A program made the position numbers and the translations under genes. A stretch of 64,000 nt of DNA from Maribacter sp. ACAM166. Its GTDB lineage: Bacteria > Bacteroidota > Bacteroidia > Flavobacteriales > Flavobacteriaceae. The notes below the pieces were generated by a model that was given only the letters and a program-made list of their open reading frames with translations, was not told the DNA's origin and did no database searches. The stretch lies in assembly GCF_005771495.1 (NCBI RefSeq), contig NZ_VAUW01000004.1:1-64000 (forward strand). The letters run 5' to 3'. Below are positions 45,905 to 57,844 of the stretch, piece after piece (the first letter of the stretch is position 1; each line of letters starts with the position of its first letter).

Positions 45905-46507
45905 CTAGTCTTCTTGTTTAAGTTCTAATTTATGGTGTGCCTTTAGAAGCTTATAGGTTTTCTTATAATCACTTTTCGGAATAGAGAGCAATATTTTACC
46001 CTTAAGATGAAGTTCTTGTGAGATAATTTTAAGTTGATGTTTTTTTACTAATCGCATCACCGTGTCCATTTCTGGATATTCAAATGTGACGGTCAATTGT
46101 TGCTGTAAGACTTTTTTAACAATTGGCGCATCTTCTAAAGCTAATTTAGCTGTTTCTTTATACGCACTAATTAAACCGCCAACACCTAATTTGGTTCCAC
46201 CAAAAATACGCACAACAGCAATAAGGGTGTTTGTAACGTCAAAAGATTGTAACTGTCCGTATATAGGCATACCGGCAGAGTTATTTGGTTCCCCATCGTC
46301 GTTGGCGCGATACGATTTAGTTTCTATGCCCATTTGCCAAGCATAACATACATGGTTGGCACTAGGGTACTCTTTTTTTAAGACTTCAATATGTTCCTTA
46401 ACCTCATCTTCGTTGGTAACAGGAAAGCAGTATCCATAAAATTTGCTTTTACGTTCTTTATATAAGAGCGGTCCATTTGATTTGGAAATAGTTTTATAGC
46501 TGTCCAT
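45905..46507 (-). CDS. YigZ/IMPACT family protein
   Basis: 200 residues. The UPF0029/IMPACT N-terminal domain is clear: KERKSKFYGYCFPVTNEDEVKEHI, ANHVCYAWQMG, RANDDGEPNNSAGMPIYGQL and VVRIFGGTKLGVGGLISAYKETA. The C-terminal ~65 residues are a small ferredoxin-like domain (LTVTFEYPEMDTVMRLVKKHQLKII). Eukaryotic IMPACT regulates translation through GCN1; the bacterial role is unsettled. It is last in a run ribD-HAD-EamA-yigZ on the minus strand. Confidence 0.93.
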   Translation of the reverse strand: MDSYKTISKSNGPLLYKERKSKFYGYCFPVTNEDEVKEHIEVLKKEYPSANHVCYAWQMGIETKSYRANDDGEPNNSAGMPIYGQLQSFDVTNTLIAVVRIFGGTKLGVGGLISAYKETAKLALEDAPIVKKVLQQQLTVTFEYPEMDTVMRLVKKHQLKIISQELHLKGKILLSIPKSDYKKTYKLLKAHHKLELKQED

Positions 46508-46527
46508 TTGTATACGCTTACTAAGTT

Positions 46528-47412
46528 TTACACAAAGTTCATTAATTTATGGCCAAAGGCAACTAATACAATACTAATTACGGCCAAGCCAATTCCAAGC
46601 CGATTTTTTACGGTAAGTACTTCTTTAAACAATAAGATACCCAACAGGGTGGAGAACATTACGATAGCTACATTGTTTATGGTGAAAACCGAAGCGCTGT
46701 TCCAGGTGGGGTGCTGTAAAGCCTTTAGCAAAAAATAGATGGAGAAATAGTTGGGAATACCCAAGCAAATACCACCTATAATATTCTTTGAATTTATCTT
46801 GATTGGTTGCTTAAAAGATTTAAAACCTATGAAAATGGCACCGATTATCGCTGCAGATGCAAAAACTGTTGCAGAGAATAAGGCATATTCTTCCTCGTAC
46901 ATATGCTTCTCTTGAAAGTATTTTATGCTCGTGTCAATAATTCCTGAGCCTAAAAAAACGAATATAGGAAGCGTAAAAGTCCATTTTTTAGCTTTTAATT
47001 TTTTCTGTTTTAAGGATGTAAAATATACAGCGAACAAAGCCATAATAATACCGATGACTTGTAAAACACCAAGCACTTCTTTGTACAGTAAAACACCGAA
47101 AAGTACGAGTATGGTAAGAGACATTTTAGTTGCTACCGATGCTACCGAAACTCCAAGTCTTTGAGAAGTTGCTGCCATTAGATTGAATATTATTATAAAT
47201 AATAAACCTAAAGCCGTTGCTCCCCAAAACCAACTTTTTTGACTTATTACAATAGGGTCAATGGGTTCATTATAATAGAGTATGCCAACAGTACAGGCCG
47301 TAATGTAATTGACTATTATGGCATAAATTGTTTGAACCTGATATTTGGCAAAAAGTTTAAATATTACAAATATTAAACTTGAAAAGAGTATGCTTAACGC
47401 CAAATACATCAT
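46528..47412 (-). CDS. EamA/DMT-superfamily transporter
   Basis: 294 residues with ten transmembrane helices in two five-helix EamA repeats (for example ALGLLFIIIFNLMAATSQRLGVSVASVATKMSLTILVLFGVLLYKEVLGVLQVIGIIMALFAVY and SASVFTINNVAIVMFSTLLGILLFKEVLTVKNRLGIGLAVISIVLVAFG). Probable exporter of a metabolite; the substrate is unknown. It begins directly after the HAD gene stop with no gap. Confidence 0.9.
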   Translation of the reverse strand: MMYLALSILFSSLIFVIFKLFAKYQVQTIYAIIVNYITACTVGILYYNEPIDPIVISQKSWFWGATALGLLFIIIFNLMAATSQRLGVSVASVATKMSLTILVLFGVLLYKEVLGVLQVIGIIMALFAVYFTSLKQKKLKAKKWTFTLPIFVFLGSGIIDTSIKYFQEKHMYEEEYALFSATVFASAAIIGAIFIGFKSFKQPIKINSKNIIGGICLGIPNYFSIYFLLKALQHPTWNSASVFTINNVAIVMFSTLLGILLFKEVLTVKNRLGIGLAVISIVLVAFGHKLMNFV

Positions 47413-48015
47413 TTATAAATGTTTTTGAGTATGACGTACATCTTCAATACCTACTTGTAAATTCCAACAGCGAATGCCTAATTGACTAGCACTGTCGGTG
47501 TTTTCTTTGGTATCATCAATAAATAAGGTTTCGCTTGCCTTTAGGTTATTTTCGTTGAGTACAAATTGATATATGTTCGAATTTGGTTTACGCATTTTCA
47601 TTTCATGGGATAGATAGAATTTCTCAAAGCAGTTTTGAAACCTTTTAAATCGTTCTAAACCCATTTTTTCTTTAGCTATTTCCATGTGCAGGTCATTGGT
47701 GTTACTTAACAAAAACAATCTATATGTGTTCTCATTTTTAAGTTTTTCAATAAATTTCAAACGTTCTTCAGGAAAATCTAAAATGATAGAATTCCATGTA
47801 GATTTAATTTGTTCAATAGATGCATCATTAAAAAAGGATTGTAATGTGTCAAGAAATACAATGGATTCCATCAAGCCCATCTCGTAGTCTTTGAAAATAG
47901 TATCAAGTTCTGGTGTAAGATGGTGTAACCCAAATTTTGCCATTTCTCTTAAAGGTGCCTGTTTGTCTAGATTGATGAAAATATCGCCAAAATCAAATAT
48001 TATATTTTTAGTCAT
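47413..48015 (-). CDS. HAD-IA family hydrolase (YihX-like)
   Basis: 200 residues. Motif I NIIFDFGDIFINLD: the nucleophile D is present, but the second Asp of DxD is replaced by Gly (D-F-G-D), as is usual in YihX/epoxide-hydrolase-like HADs. Motif II is FLLSNTND, and motifs III/IV are MKMRKPNSNIYQFVL and ETLFIDDTKENTDSASQLGIRCW. Likely a sugar phosphate or alpha-D-glucose-1-phosphate phosphatase. It overlaps the ribD 3' end by eight bases. Confidence 0.9.
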   Translation of the reverse strand: MTKNIIFDFGDIFINLDKQAPLREMAKFGLHHLTPELDTIFKDYEMGLMESIVFLDTLQSFFNDASIEQIKSTWNSIILDFPEERLKFIEKLKNENTYRLFLLSNTNDLHMEIAKEKMGLERFKRFQNCFEKFYLSHEMKMRKPNSNIYQFVLNENNLKASETLFIDDTKENTDSASQLGIRCWNLQVGIEDVRHTQKHL

Positions 48016-49054
48016 TTCTTATTATGGATAACTGGTCAGTTGAAATTTGTTTTACTTCTTTTGTAGTACCACTAATCTTTGGAGCTTTTAAACCTTTGTT
48101 GAATCGTGTTGCCCCTTTAAAGATTCGAGCTTCATCCCACAGGTTATTATCAATAAAACTTGTTAACGTTTGCGAACCGCCTTCTACAATAACACTTTGT
48201 ATTTGTTCTTTATAAAGTAGGTCACATAGTTGTTTTGGTATCGCTGTCGTAAAATCAAGAACTTTATAGATGATTCCTTTTTTATACTTATCAGCATCAC
48301 TAACTACTGTACAGATAATTGTATGTTGCTTTCCATCAAGAACGTGGAAATCTGTTGGTATTTTCAAGCTTCGGTCTAACATGATTCGAGTGGGTGGCTT
48401 TCCGTGCCAGTCTCGTAGGTTTAGGTTTGGGTTATCGGCTAAAGCCGTATTCGTGCCTACCAATATAGCTTGTTCCTCACTACGCCATTTGTGCACCAGT
48501 TGTCTTGATTCAGTGTTGGTAATCCAATATGGCTTTTTAGTAGCACCCCTAAGGGTCTTTTCAGGAGCAATAAATCCATCAGCCGTTTCGGCCCATTTTA
48601 AAATAATATAAGGTCGTTTTTTGGTGTGAAAGGTAAGGAATCGTCTATGATGTTCAGCACATACCTTCTTTAAAACGCCAACTTCAACGTAACATCCAGC
48701 TTGTTCCAGTTTTTGAATGCCACGTCCGGCAACTTTTTCATGTGGGTCTTTTAAGCCAATGACCACTTTTCTAATTCCGATATTTATAATTAAGTCGGCA
48801 CAAGGGGGTGTTTTACCGAAATGGGAGCAAGGCTCTAAGGTGACATATAAAGTTGCTGATTTCAAAAGCGTTACATCGGTTACCGAATTTATTGCGTTAA
48901 CCTCAGCATGGGCACCACCATAGGGACTGGTATAACCCTCACCTATAATCTTACCGTTATAAACTACAACGGCACCTACCATAGGATTCGGAGCTGTAAA
49001 TCCTAATCCGTTTTTGGCAATTTGAATACACCGCAACATAAATTGTTCATCCAT
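48008..49054 (-). CDS. ribD: RibD, bifunctional riboflavin deaminase/reductase
   Basis: About 348 residues from ATG 49054 (MDEQFMLRCIQIAKNGLGFTAPNPMVGAVVV). An upstream ATG at 49117 in the same frame would add 21 residues that do not look conserved. The deaminase domain has the zinc site HAEVNAI and EPCSHFGKTPPCADL. The reductase domain (~155-345) has ILKWAETADGFIAPE, VGTNTALADNPNLNLR and SVIVEGGSQTLTSFI. It catalyses the second and third steps from GTP to riboflavin. First gene of the run with HAD, EamA and yigZ. Confidence 0.96.
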   Translation of the reverse strand: MDEQFMLRCIQIAKNGLGFTAPNPMVGAVVVYNGKIIGEGYTSPYGGAHAEVNAINSVTDVTLLKSATLYVTLEPCSHFGKTPPCADLIINIGIRKVVIGLKDPHEKVAGRGIQKLEQAGCYVEVGVLKKVCAEHHRRFLTFHTKKRPYIILKWAETADGFIAPEKTLRGATKKPYWITNTESRQLVHKWRSEEQAILVGTNTALADNPNLNLRDWHGKPPTRIMLDRSLKIPTDFHVLDGKQHTIICTVVSDADKYKKGIIYKVLDFTTAIPKQLCDLLYKEQIQSVIVEGGSQTLTSFIDNNLWDEARIFKGATRFNKGLKAPKISGTTKEVKQISTDQLSIIRND

Positions 49055-49154
49055 AGAAAGGGATTCTAAATTAGGAAGCATAGTAAATCGGGAATCAAGA
49101 TTATTATTGGACATCAAACTTTACGTTTATACGCATATCACGTATCTTCACACC

Positions 49155-49162
49155 TCAAAAAT
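49155..49162 (-). promoter_or_regulatory. Putative -7 element for ribD
   Basis: It reads TATTTTTG (TAnnTTTG) on the minus strand, about 100 bases before ATG 49054 and 38 before ATG 49117. Confidence 0.4.
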
Positions 49163-49191
49163 AGTACTTTAAAACCTATTGCATAATTGGT

Positions 49192-49677
49192 ATGGAAAAT
49201 GTAGTTATTCGCAAAATAAATAGGGAAGATAATCCTCAAGTAGCAGAAGTCATAAGAACCGTTTTGGTCGATTTAGGCGTGCCGAAAGTGGGTACTGCAT
49301 ATGCTGATACTGCCTTAGATTCTATGTTCGAGCATTATGATAAACCTAAAGCTACGTATTTCGTCGTAGAGAAGAATGGTGCGATTTTAGGGTGTGCTGG
49401 GATTGCTCAATTAGATAATTATGAAGGCAATATTTGTGAGCTTCAGAAAATGTATTTTTTGGAATCCGCTAGAGGAAAAGGTGTAGGGCGAGAAATGATT
49501 GAAGTTTGTTTGAATCGTGCTAAGGAGTATGGTTTTGAGAGTTGCTATTTAGAAACCATGCCGTATATGGAGGCTGCTCAGAAATTATATAAGAAAATGG
49601 GTTTTGATTATATAGAGGCTCCAATGGGGAATACAGGTCATTATTCATGTCCTGTTTGGATGTTAAAAATATTGTAG
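49192..49677 (+). CDS. GNAT family N-acetyltransferase
   Basis: 161 residues. The motif-A loop LQKMYFLESARGKGVGREMIEVCLNRAKEYGF and the end SCYLETMPYMEAAQKLYKKMGFDYI are clear. The order of NYEGNICELQKMYF is typical of a small Bacteroidota GNAT group found beside prmC. Substrate unknown. The stop lies two bases before the preferred prmC start, so the genes are coupled. Confidence 0.92.
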   Translation: MENVVIRKINREDNPQVAEVIRTVLVDLGVPKVGTAYADTALDSMFEHYDKPKATYFVVEKNGAILGCAGIAQLDNYEGNICELQKMYFLESARGKGVGREMIEVCLNRAKEYGFESCYLETMPYMEAAQKLYKKMGFDYIEAPMGNTGHYSCPVWMLKIL

Positions 49678-49679
49678 TT

Positions 49680-50524
49680 GTGCTCTTAAAGGAAATCAAA
49701 AATATATTTCACGCAGAATTGGATGTATTATATGGCAAAGAAGAAGTCTCCAGTTTTTTCTATTTGCTCATTGAGCATTATTTTGATTTGGAACGTTTCG
49801 TATTGGCGATACAGCCAGAATTAGTGATAGATAAGGAACAAGAGACCTTTATATTCAATGCCTTATCTGAATTGAAGTTAGAGAAACCTATACAGCATAT
49901 TATGGGTACTACCCACTTTATGGAGTTGGATTTTAAAGTTAATAAGCATGTCTTGATTCCTCGACCGGAAACCGAAGAATTGGTTCGATGGATTTTGGAC
50001 GATTATGAACATACCGATAAGGCATTGAAAATATTGGACATCGGAACCGGCAGTGGTTGTATTCCCATTTCTTTGGTAAAAAATATGCCTACAACAAAGG
50101 TGCAAGCGTTTGATATTTCATTAAATGCTTTAGAAATCGCACATGAAAATGCAGTAACGCATGATATAGCTGTTGACTTTTTTCAAGCCGATATGCTTAA
50201 AATGGACCGTGAAATTAAATATGATATAATCGTTTCTAATCCGCCATATGTTAGAGAATTAGAGAAGGCTGAAATACGAAATAATGTAATAGACCACGAA
50301 CCTGGTATTGCTTTATTTGTGCCAGATGAAGACCCGTTGAAGTTTTATGTTGCTATTGTTAAATTTGCGGCTAAATCTTTACATACAGAGGGTTGTTTAT
50401 ATTTGGAAATTAATCAATATTTAGGAATCGAAATGAAAATGCTCTTAAAGGAATACGGATTTGAAAGTATTGAGTTGAGAAAAGATATATACGGCAATGA
50501 CCGTATGTTAAAAGGAATAAAAGC

Positions 50525-50528
<4 letters not shown>
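49680..50528 (+). CDS. prmC: PrmC, release-factor glutamine methyltransferase
   Basis: 282 residues from GTG 49680 (reads MLLKEIKNIFHAELDVLYGKEEV), which fits family N-termini. ATG 49647 is in frame but would overlap the GNAT gene by 31 bases and add residues not expected. The N-terminal helical domain is followed by a Rossmann methyltransferase with LDIGTGSGCIPISLV and the substrate motif IIVSNPPYVREL. It methylates the GGQ glutamine of release factors RF1 and RF2. The stop overlaps the next start by four bases (ATGA). Confidence 0.94.
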
Positions 50529-53103
<2,575 letters not shown>

Positions 53104-53109
53104 AAAAGC

Positions 53110-54348
53110 ATGGATATTTTTACAATTATTTCAGTATTGGTATTTCTTTCTGCCATTTTCGGTTACTTGAATGCCCGATTTTTAAAACTACCTAATAGTA
53201 TCGGTTTAATGTTAATTACCATTGTGTTTACTATGGTAGTCTTTGGTATCGGCTATGTTGATGATACATTGATTAATGCAGAGCGCTATATTATTAGCCA
53301 GATAGATTTCAAATCTGTATTATTAGATGTAATGCTAAGTTTCCTTTTATTTGCTGGGGCTCTACATACCAATTTCGAACAGTTAAAAGTACAGCGATGG
53401 CCCATTTTGGCATTTTCTACAATAGGAGTTTTGGTCTCTACTTTTCTAGTAGGGATTAGCATGTTCTACCTCTTACAGTTCTTGGGTATGGAAATTTCAT
53501 TTATCTATTGCCTGCTTTTTGGTTCGCTGATTTCACCCACAGACCCAATTGCCGTGTTAGGTATTCTGAAAAAGGCTGGTGCACCTAAGCAACTAGAAAC
53601 TAAGATTGTTGGAGAATCACTCTTTAATGATGGGGTGGGGGTTGTTATATTCCTTACTATTTTTCAATTGGCTTCGGCTAGGGAAGTTGCGATTGAACCA
53701 TTAGATATACTGCAACTATTTGGTGTTGAGGTTGTTGGTGGCTTAGTATTAGGGCTAGCTTTAGGCTGGGGAACCTATAAACTAATGAAATCTATTGATG
53801 ATTATGATATTGAAGTCATCATTACATTGGCCACTGTAATGGTAGGTACATTGATAGCGCAAAAGTTCCATTTGTCCGCACCCTTGGCGATGGTAGCTGC
53901 AGGTTTAGTAGTGGGGAATGATAAGGTTCGAAATTCAGCCATGTCTGAAACTACGGAAACCTATGTAGATAAATTTTGGGAATTGTTGGATATTCTCTTG
54001 AATACCTTATTGTTTGTCTTGATAGGAATGGAAATGCTGGTACTTTCGTTTAAAATGGAATATGTGGTCGCGGGTTTATTGGCGATTCCATTAATATTGG
54101 CGTGTCGCTATTTGTCTTTGTTGTTACCCATTAAATTCTTCGAAAAGAAGCTCGATTTCGTCCCCAAAACTAATTTAGTGATGACCTGGGGTGGACTTCG
54201 TGGTGGTATATCAATTGCATTGGCTTTGGGATTATCTGATGAAATGTTTAGGGATGTCTTTTTGGTAATCACCTATATCGTGGTCGTATTTTCCATAATA
54301 GTGCAGGGGTTAACAGTTGAAAAACTTATAAAACGTGTTGTGTCATGA
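53110..54348 (+). CDS. CPA1-type Na+/H+ (cation:proton) antiporter
   Basis: 412 residues with about 12 transmembrane helices. The CPA1 signature covers ALHTNFEQLKVQRWPILAFSTIGVLVST, the ion-binding GSLISPTDPIAVLGILKKAGAPKQLETKIVGESLFNDGVGVVIFLTI (ND motif), and the closing MTWGGLRGGISIALALGL. No C-terminal TrkA or cytosolic domain is present. It exchanges Na+ for H+ in pH and salt balance, plausible for a marine organism. Overlaps the next gene by four bases (ATGA). Confidence 0.94.
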   Translation: MDIFTIISVLVFLSAIFGYLNARFLKLPNSIGLMLITIVFTMVVFGIGYVDDTLINAERYIISQIDFKSVLLDVMLSFLLFAGALHTNFEQLKVQRWPILAFSTIGVLVSTFLVGISMFYLLQFLGMEISFIYCLLFGSLISPTDPIAVLGILKKAGAPKQLETKIVGESLFNDGVGVVIFLTIFQLASAREVAIEPLDILQLFGVEVVGGLVLGLALGWGTYKLMKSIDDYDIEVIITLATVMVGTLIAQKFHLSAPLAMVAAGLVVGNDKVRNSAMSETTETYVDKFWELLDILLNTLLFVLIGMEMLVLSFKMEYVVAGLLAIPLILACRYLSLLLPIKFFEKKLDFVPKTNLVMTWGGLRGGISIALALGLSDEMFRDVFLVITYIVVVFSIIVQGLTVEKLIKRVVS

Positions 54349-54647
54349 TACCAAAAACCTATCCCGATTTTACAAATAGTTTACAGCTCACCAATGTACC
54401 TGAAGATTGGCCAGATGCTTTAAAAGCAATGTGGTTCGATGCCAAAGGAGATTGGGATGCATCACATGATATAGCACAAGAAATGCAAAGTAAATTAGGT
54501 AGTTGGATGCATGCCTACTTGCATAGAAAGGAAGGTGACCGATTTAATGCGGGCTATTGGTATCGTTTGGCTGATAAAACATATCCAAAAACTACGCTAG
54601 ATGAGGAGCTTGAAGAGATTGTAGTGTTTATTATAAAGAGTATGTAA
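54345..54647 (+). CDS. Conserved small protein of unknown function
   Basis: 100 residues, soluble, Trp-rich: VPEDWPDALKAMWFDAKGDWDASHDIAQEMQSKLGSWMHAYLHRKEGDRFNAGYWYRLADK. The HDIAQ...SWMHAYLHRKEGDxxNAGYWY pattern is widely conserved in bacteria as an uncharacterised family; the paired histidines and acidic residues could hold a metal, but this is a guess. Translationally coupled to the antiporter. Confidence 0.8.
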   Translation: MIPKTYPDFTNSLQLTNVPEDWPDALKAMWFDAKGDWDASHDIAQEMQSKLGSWMHAYLHRKEGDRFNAGYWYRLADKTYPKTTLDEELEEIVVFIIKSM

Positions 54648-54667
54648 TCTATTTAAATAAGTTGAAA

Positions 54668-54689
54668 ATAATGTTCATGTGAACATTAT
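54668..54689. promoter_or_regulatory. Operator-like palindrome
   Basis: ATAATGTTCA-TG-TGAACATTAT is a perfect inverted repeat with 10-bp arms, just after the small gene and before the 3' end of the dead dehydrogenase gene. The size and symmetry suit a LacI- or GntR-type repressor site, possibly left from a lost sugar-acid operon. Confidence 0.45.
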
Positions 54690-54849
54690 AAGCAATGTAA
54701 TATCATCGGATTTGCTTTTAGTGCTTAGCCACCTAAACACGATTGCAATTTTTCAATAGCACGAAACTGAATGCTTAAAATATCATTTACTAATCTTTGT
54801 TCTATTTTTTTTAATCATCTTTTTAGTATTGAAATCGGAGCAGTAACTT

Positions 54850-56178
54850 TTAGAGTATCTCCTTCATATACTTTTTGACATCGGCATCTTTATATATTTT
54901 CTGAAGCATAGTCGTATATAATGCTGCAAATCGTTTGTTATTCACAAGATTACCAAAAAGAGATTGCTGTTTGATAAAAGCTAAAGGGTCTTCATTAGTT
55001 TCTTGGGGGCTTTATGAAGCTCGGCGCTCATAGCATCAATAATTTCAAGAGGCGCTCCATTTTTATCGGTTTGTTTATCACTAATATAGCACTAGCCAGC
55101 AAAGACCAAGGTTGCGAATTCAATATTAACTTCACTATCTAAATTTTCTTGAAGGGTGGAGATTAGAAATTTCTAAAATTTGGCAGAACTTTCCGAACAA
55201 ATTCGACTAACGCTGTCTTTTATGTTTGTATTGATAAAACGTGCATCTAAACTGTCTTTGTATTCGTCTAGATTTATTTCTTTTAATTCATCTAATGTTG
55301 GTGTTGCCTCCTTATCCATAAATACCCTCAAATACGAAACGAAAGTAGGGTCTTCCATACAGGTATTAATAGTTTTGTGTCCGTGTAGAAATTCCAATAT
55401 GCCCAAGACCGAGAGGCCTGCGTTTAATAAACGGAGTTTCATTTTCTCATAAGGCTTCACGTCCGGACCAAATTGTACGCTGACTTTTTCAAATTCTGTT
55501 CGTCCGTTTGAAAAATTATCTTCTATGACCCACTGTATAAATGGCTCATAGGTAACAGGCCACTCATCCTTTACCGCGAAGGTTTCCTCCAAATAATCCA
55601 TATCATATTGTGTGGTAACATGCGTTACGCGATCTACCGTACTATTTGGAAAGAATATCTCTTTAAATCCATTGAGCCATAGAGTCATCTTGGCGTTTGG
55701 CAAAAGAGACTACCGTATCACGAGCTACATCGCCGTTGTGCTGAATATTATCGCAAGACATAATGGTGAATACCGGTAGTTTTGTGTCACGACGCTTTTT
55801 TAATGAAGGCGTTAAAAAACCATATATGGTTTTTGGGTCGTCAGGATGTTTCAACGCATGTTGAATATCAGGATTTTCAAAATCAAATTCCCCGTAGATG
55901 GATTAAAATTATAATCGCCTTAGGTAGTGGTGAGTGAGACAATTTTGGTAGAAGGGTGCCATACGCTCAATAACGAATGTAGGATTGTCTACACTTAACA
56001 AAAATTCGCAAACTAAACCTAGTATACTTGTTTCTATCTTTCCATCGGGATGCTTATTATTAGTCATCTTGCTTTTTAAGAATGTAATGTATTTTTCTAT
56101 TTCCTTCGCGTAAACCTATTCCGAAGATTCCCCATTCTGAAGCACTGAATTCTTCTTGAAGCTTATGTGTATAAAAGA
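54850..56178 (-). pseudogene. Mannitol 2-dehydrogenase/fructuronate reductase (UxuB/MtlK family), broken
   Basis: Joined frames on the minus strand reproduce most of a long-chain mannitol dehydrogenase: FYTHKLQEEF, WGIFGIGLREG, KHPDGKIETSILG, TKIVSLTTT, GDYNFNPSTGEFDF, TKLPVFTIMSCDNIQHNGDVARDTVVSF, the core MNGFKEIFFPNSTVDRVTHV-type segment, MKLRLLNAGLSVLG, and the ending YKDADVKKYMKEIL. Lesions include TAA 55920-55922, frameshifts near 55950, 55676 and 55008, and stops at 55173-55175 and 55092-55094. The first ~40-50 codons are replaced by IS30 sequence. Open frames 55173-55703 and 55663-55854 are pieces of this gene. Confidence 0.92.
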
Positions 56179-56428
56179 CCCAATGTCCGTTCCCTGCTGG
56201 GTGTATTACGTTTCAACTCATGGCTTATCATGCTCGTATGGACACCGATGTACTCCGCTATTCTTGTTTGTAATAATCCTACTTTGAATAGGGACTGAAT
56301 TTGATACCTTAGAGCAAGGCAAAGTGGTTTATAATTTTTCATGCAAGACGAATATAACTATTGAACCTATAACAGATGGGGCTAGCCCCATCTGTATAAA
56401 TATTCGTGTAGCACTTATTACTTGAACT
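56178..56428 (-). mobile_element. IS30 left-end remnant (truncated transposase)
   Basis: On the minus strand this reproduces the first ~250 bases of the IS30 copy at 6349: terminal repeat (56406-56428), palindrome (56372-56395), the leader TTATATTCGTCTTGC and a transposase start at 56342 reading MKNYKPLCLALRYQIQSLF, IGVHTSMISHELKRNT... before homology ends near 56178. There the sequence passes straight into the dehydrogenase gene. The element was probably cut by a deletion. It lies 12 bases from the aminotransferase stop. Confidence 0.88.
56372..56395 (-). promoter_or_regulatory. Palindrome in the IS30 remnant, covarying with 6379-6410
   Basis: ACAGATGGGGCT / AGCCCCATCTGT is a perfect 24-base palindrome. 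The GGGGCTAGCCCC core equals the one in the intact IS30, but the outer stem differs at several positions, each with a matching change on the other arm. Confidence 0.75.
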
Positions 56429-56440
56429 TAGTATTAAAAC

Positions 56441-57544
56441 TTATATCAAATTTAAGAATAGTCTGATTTCTGATTTTGTCGTGAAAAAATTTGGGCTAAC
56501 CCTAATATTCTCACCCTGTAAAGTTACCAGAATTTTATTTTCCTTAAGGTTTTCGTATAGTGCTTTAGTAGTTTTAAAAGAACCCATATTAAAATGAACG
56601 ATTGCTGTTCTTTCTTCTCGTTTTTTTATTGGTGTTCGTATTTGACACCCCTTTTCTTGGAGTCCATCAATCATAAAATCTGTATTTTCTAGCGCTTTCT
56701 TATAAATGTTTTCAATACCTATATCTAGAATTAATTGGAGTCCTGCCGACCAAGCACTAAAGAGTGAATAAGCAATTGTACCAGTCTCAAATTTTCTAGA
56801 ATCATCATAATAAGAAAGTTTATCATGAACTGTCTCTGCTGAAAACATGCCAGGTAATATTGGATTAATCATTTTCACAACTCTTTTGCTGACATATAAA
56901 AATCCTGTACCATGCATTCCAAGTAGCCATTTAAAACCACAACCTGACATTACATCAATCTGGTCTTTTTCAACATCAATAGGAACCATACCAGCACCTT
57001 GTGCTGCATCGACGATAAATAATGCACCCTTCTCATGAGCAATTTTACCGATTGCAGACAGATTCGGCCTAAAACCACTGTTAAATCTTACGGCAGCAAT
57101 TGCTACAACGCGAGTTCTATGATCAATAAGTTTTTCGATTGACTCAGGATCAATACTTTTGTCTTCATTGATTTGTACAAACCTAATCTCAACACCTTTC
57201 TTTTCAAGATTTAACCAAGGAAAAGTGTTATTCCAATGTTCTAGTTCAGGAAGTATAATATTATCTCCTTTTTTAAACGCTAATCCTTGCGCCACAATTC
57301 CTAAGCCAACGCCAGTACTTGTTGTTAAAGCGTATTCTTCTGGTGAACCACCCAATAATTTTGATAATAGAGTACGAATTTTATCACGATTAAATCCCTT
57401 TTTATCAATAAGGTTTACTTCTTTTTTCAAATAAGCCTGAAGTTTATTATTTACCAATATATTTAGAGGAGATTGTGAGGCACTGTTAAGATAAACGGCT
57501 TTATTCGTGACTGGGAATAGTGATCTAATTTGTTCTATATTCAT
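56441..57544 (-). CDS. Class-V aminotransferase-fold PLP enzyme
   Basis: 367 residues of the cysteine-desulfurase/isopenicillin-N-epimerase superfamily. VYLNSASQSPLNILV (N-terminal substrate strand), TTSTGVGLGIVAQGL, LPELEHWNNTFPWL, VVAIAAVRFNSGFRPNLSAIGKIAHEKGALFIVDAAQGAGMVPIDV (PLP-pyridine aspartate) and SGCGFKWLLGMHGTGFLYV with the Schiff-base lysine. No active-site cysteine loop of NifS/SufS type is seen, so a sulfur-transfer role is unlikely; lyase or epimerase action on an amino acid is the general expectation. Single gene beside the dead zone, and intact. Confidence 0.9.
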   Translation of the reverse strand: MNIEQIRSLFPVTNKAVYLNSASQSPLNILVNNKLQAYLKKEVNLIDKKGFNRDKIRTLLSKLLGGSPEEYALTTSTGVGLGIVAQGLAFKKGDNIILPELEHWNNTFPWLNLEKKGVEIRFVQINEDKSIDPESIEKLIDHRTRVVAIAAVRFNSGFRPNLSAIGKIAHEKGALFIVDAAQGAGMVPIDVEKDQIDVMSGCGFKWLLGMHGTGFLYVSKRVVKMINPILPGMFSAETVHDKLSYYDDSRKFETGTIAYSLFSAWSAGLQLILDIGIENIYKKALENTDFMIDGLQEKGCQIRTPIKKREERTAIVHFNMGSFKTTKALYENLKENKILVTLQGENIRVSPNFFTTKSEIRLFLNLI

Positions 57545-57844
57545 GTCAATATTGACTTTTTATGTTCTTTGATAAAGGTATTTCTAAAGGTATCATTATT
57601 ACTTAACTCTAATTATAATGACCTACATCAAATAGAATATGTATCAAATTAAAAAAATAGCTACAACATGTGTACACATTTCTACAATTCTTTAAGGATA
57701 ATGATCCAATAAAATAGGGAAGTATTCTAAAAGGATACTTCCAAGGCTACTATAATAAAAGACAACGAAGTATGATATATGTTAGCTTTTAGTAAAATAG
57801 GAAAAGTCATATTTGTAGCTTATTTAATTTTAAAAGATTACAAG

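Noticed and set aside
55173..55854. Two small hypothetical genes on the minus strand
   Set aside because: Both are frames of the same broken mannitol dehydrogenase/fructuronate reductase gene, separated by a frameshift near 55676.
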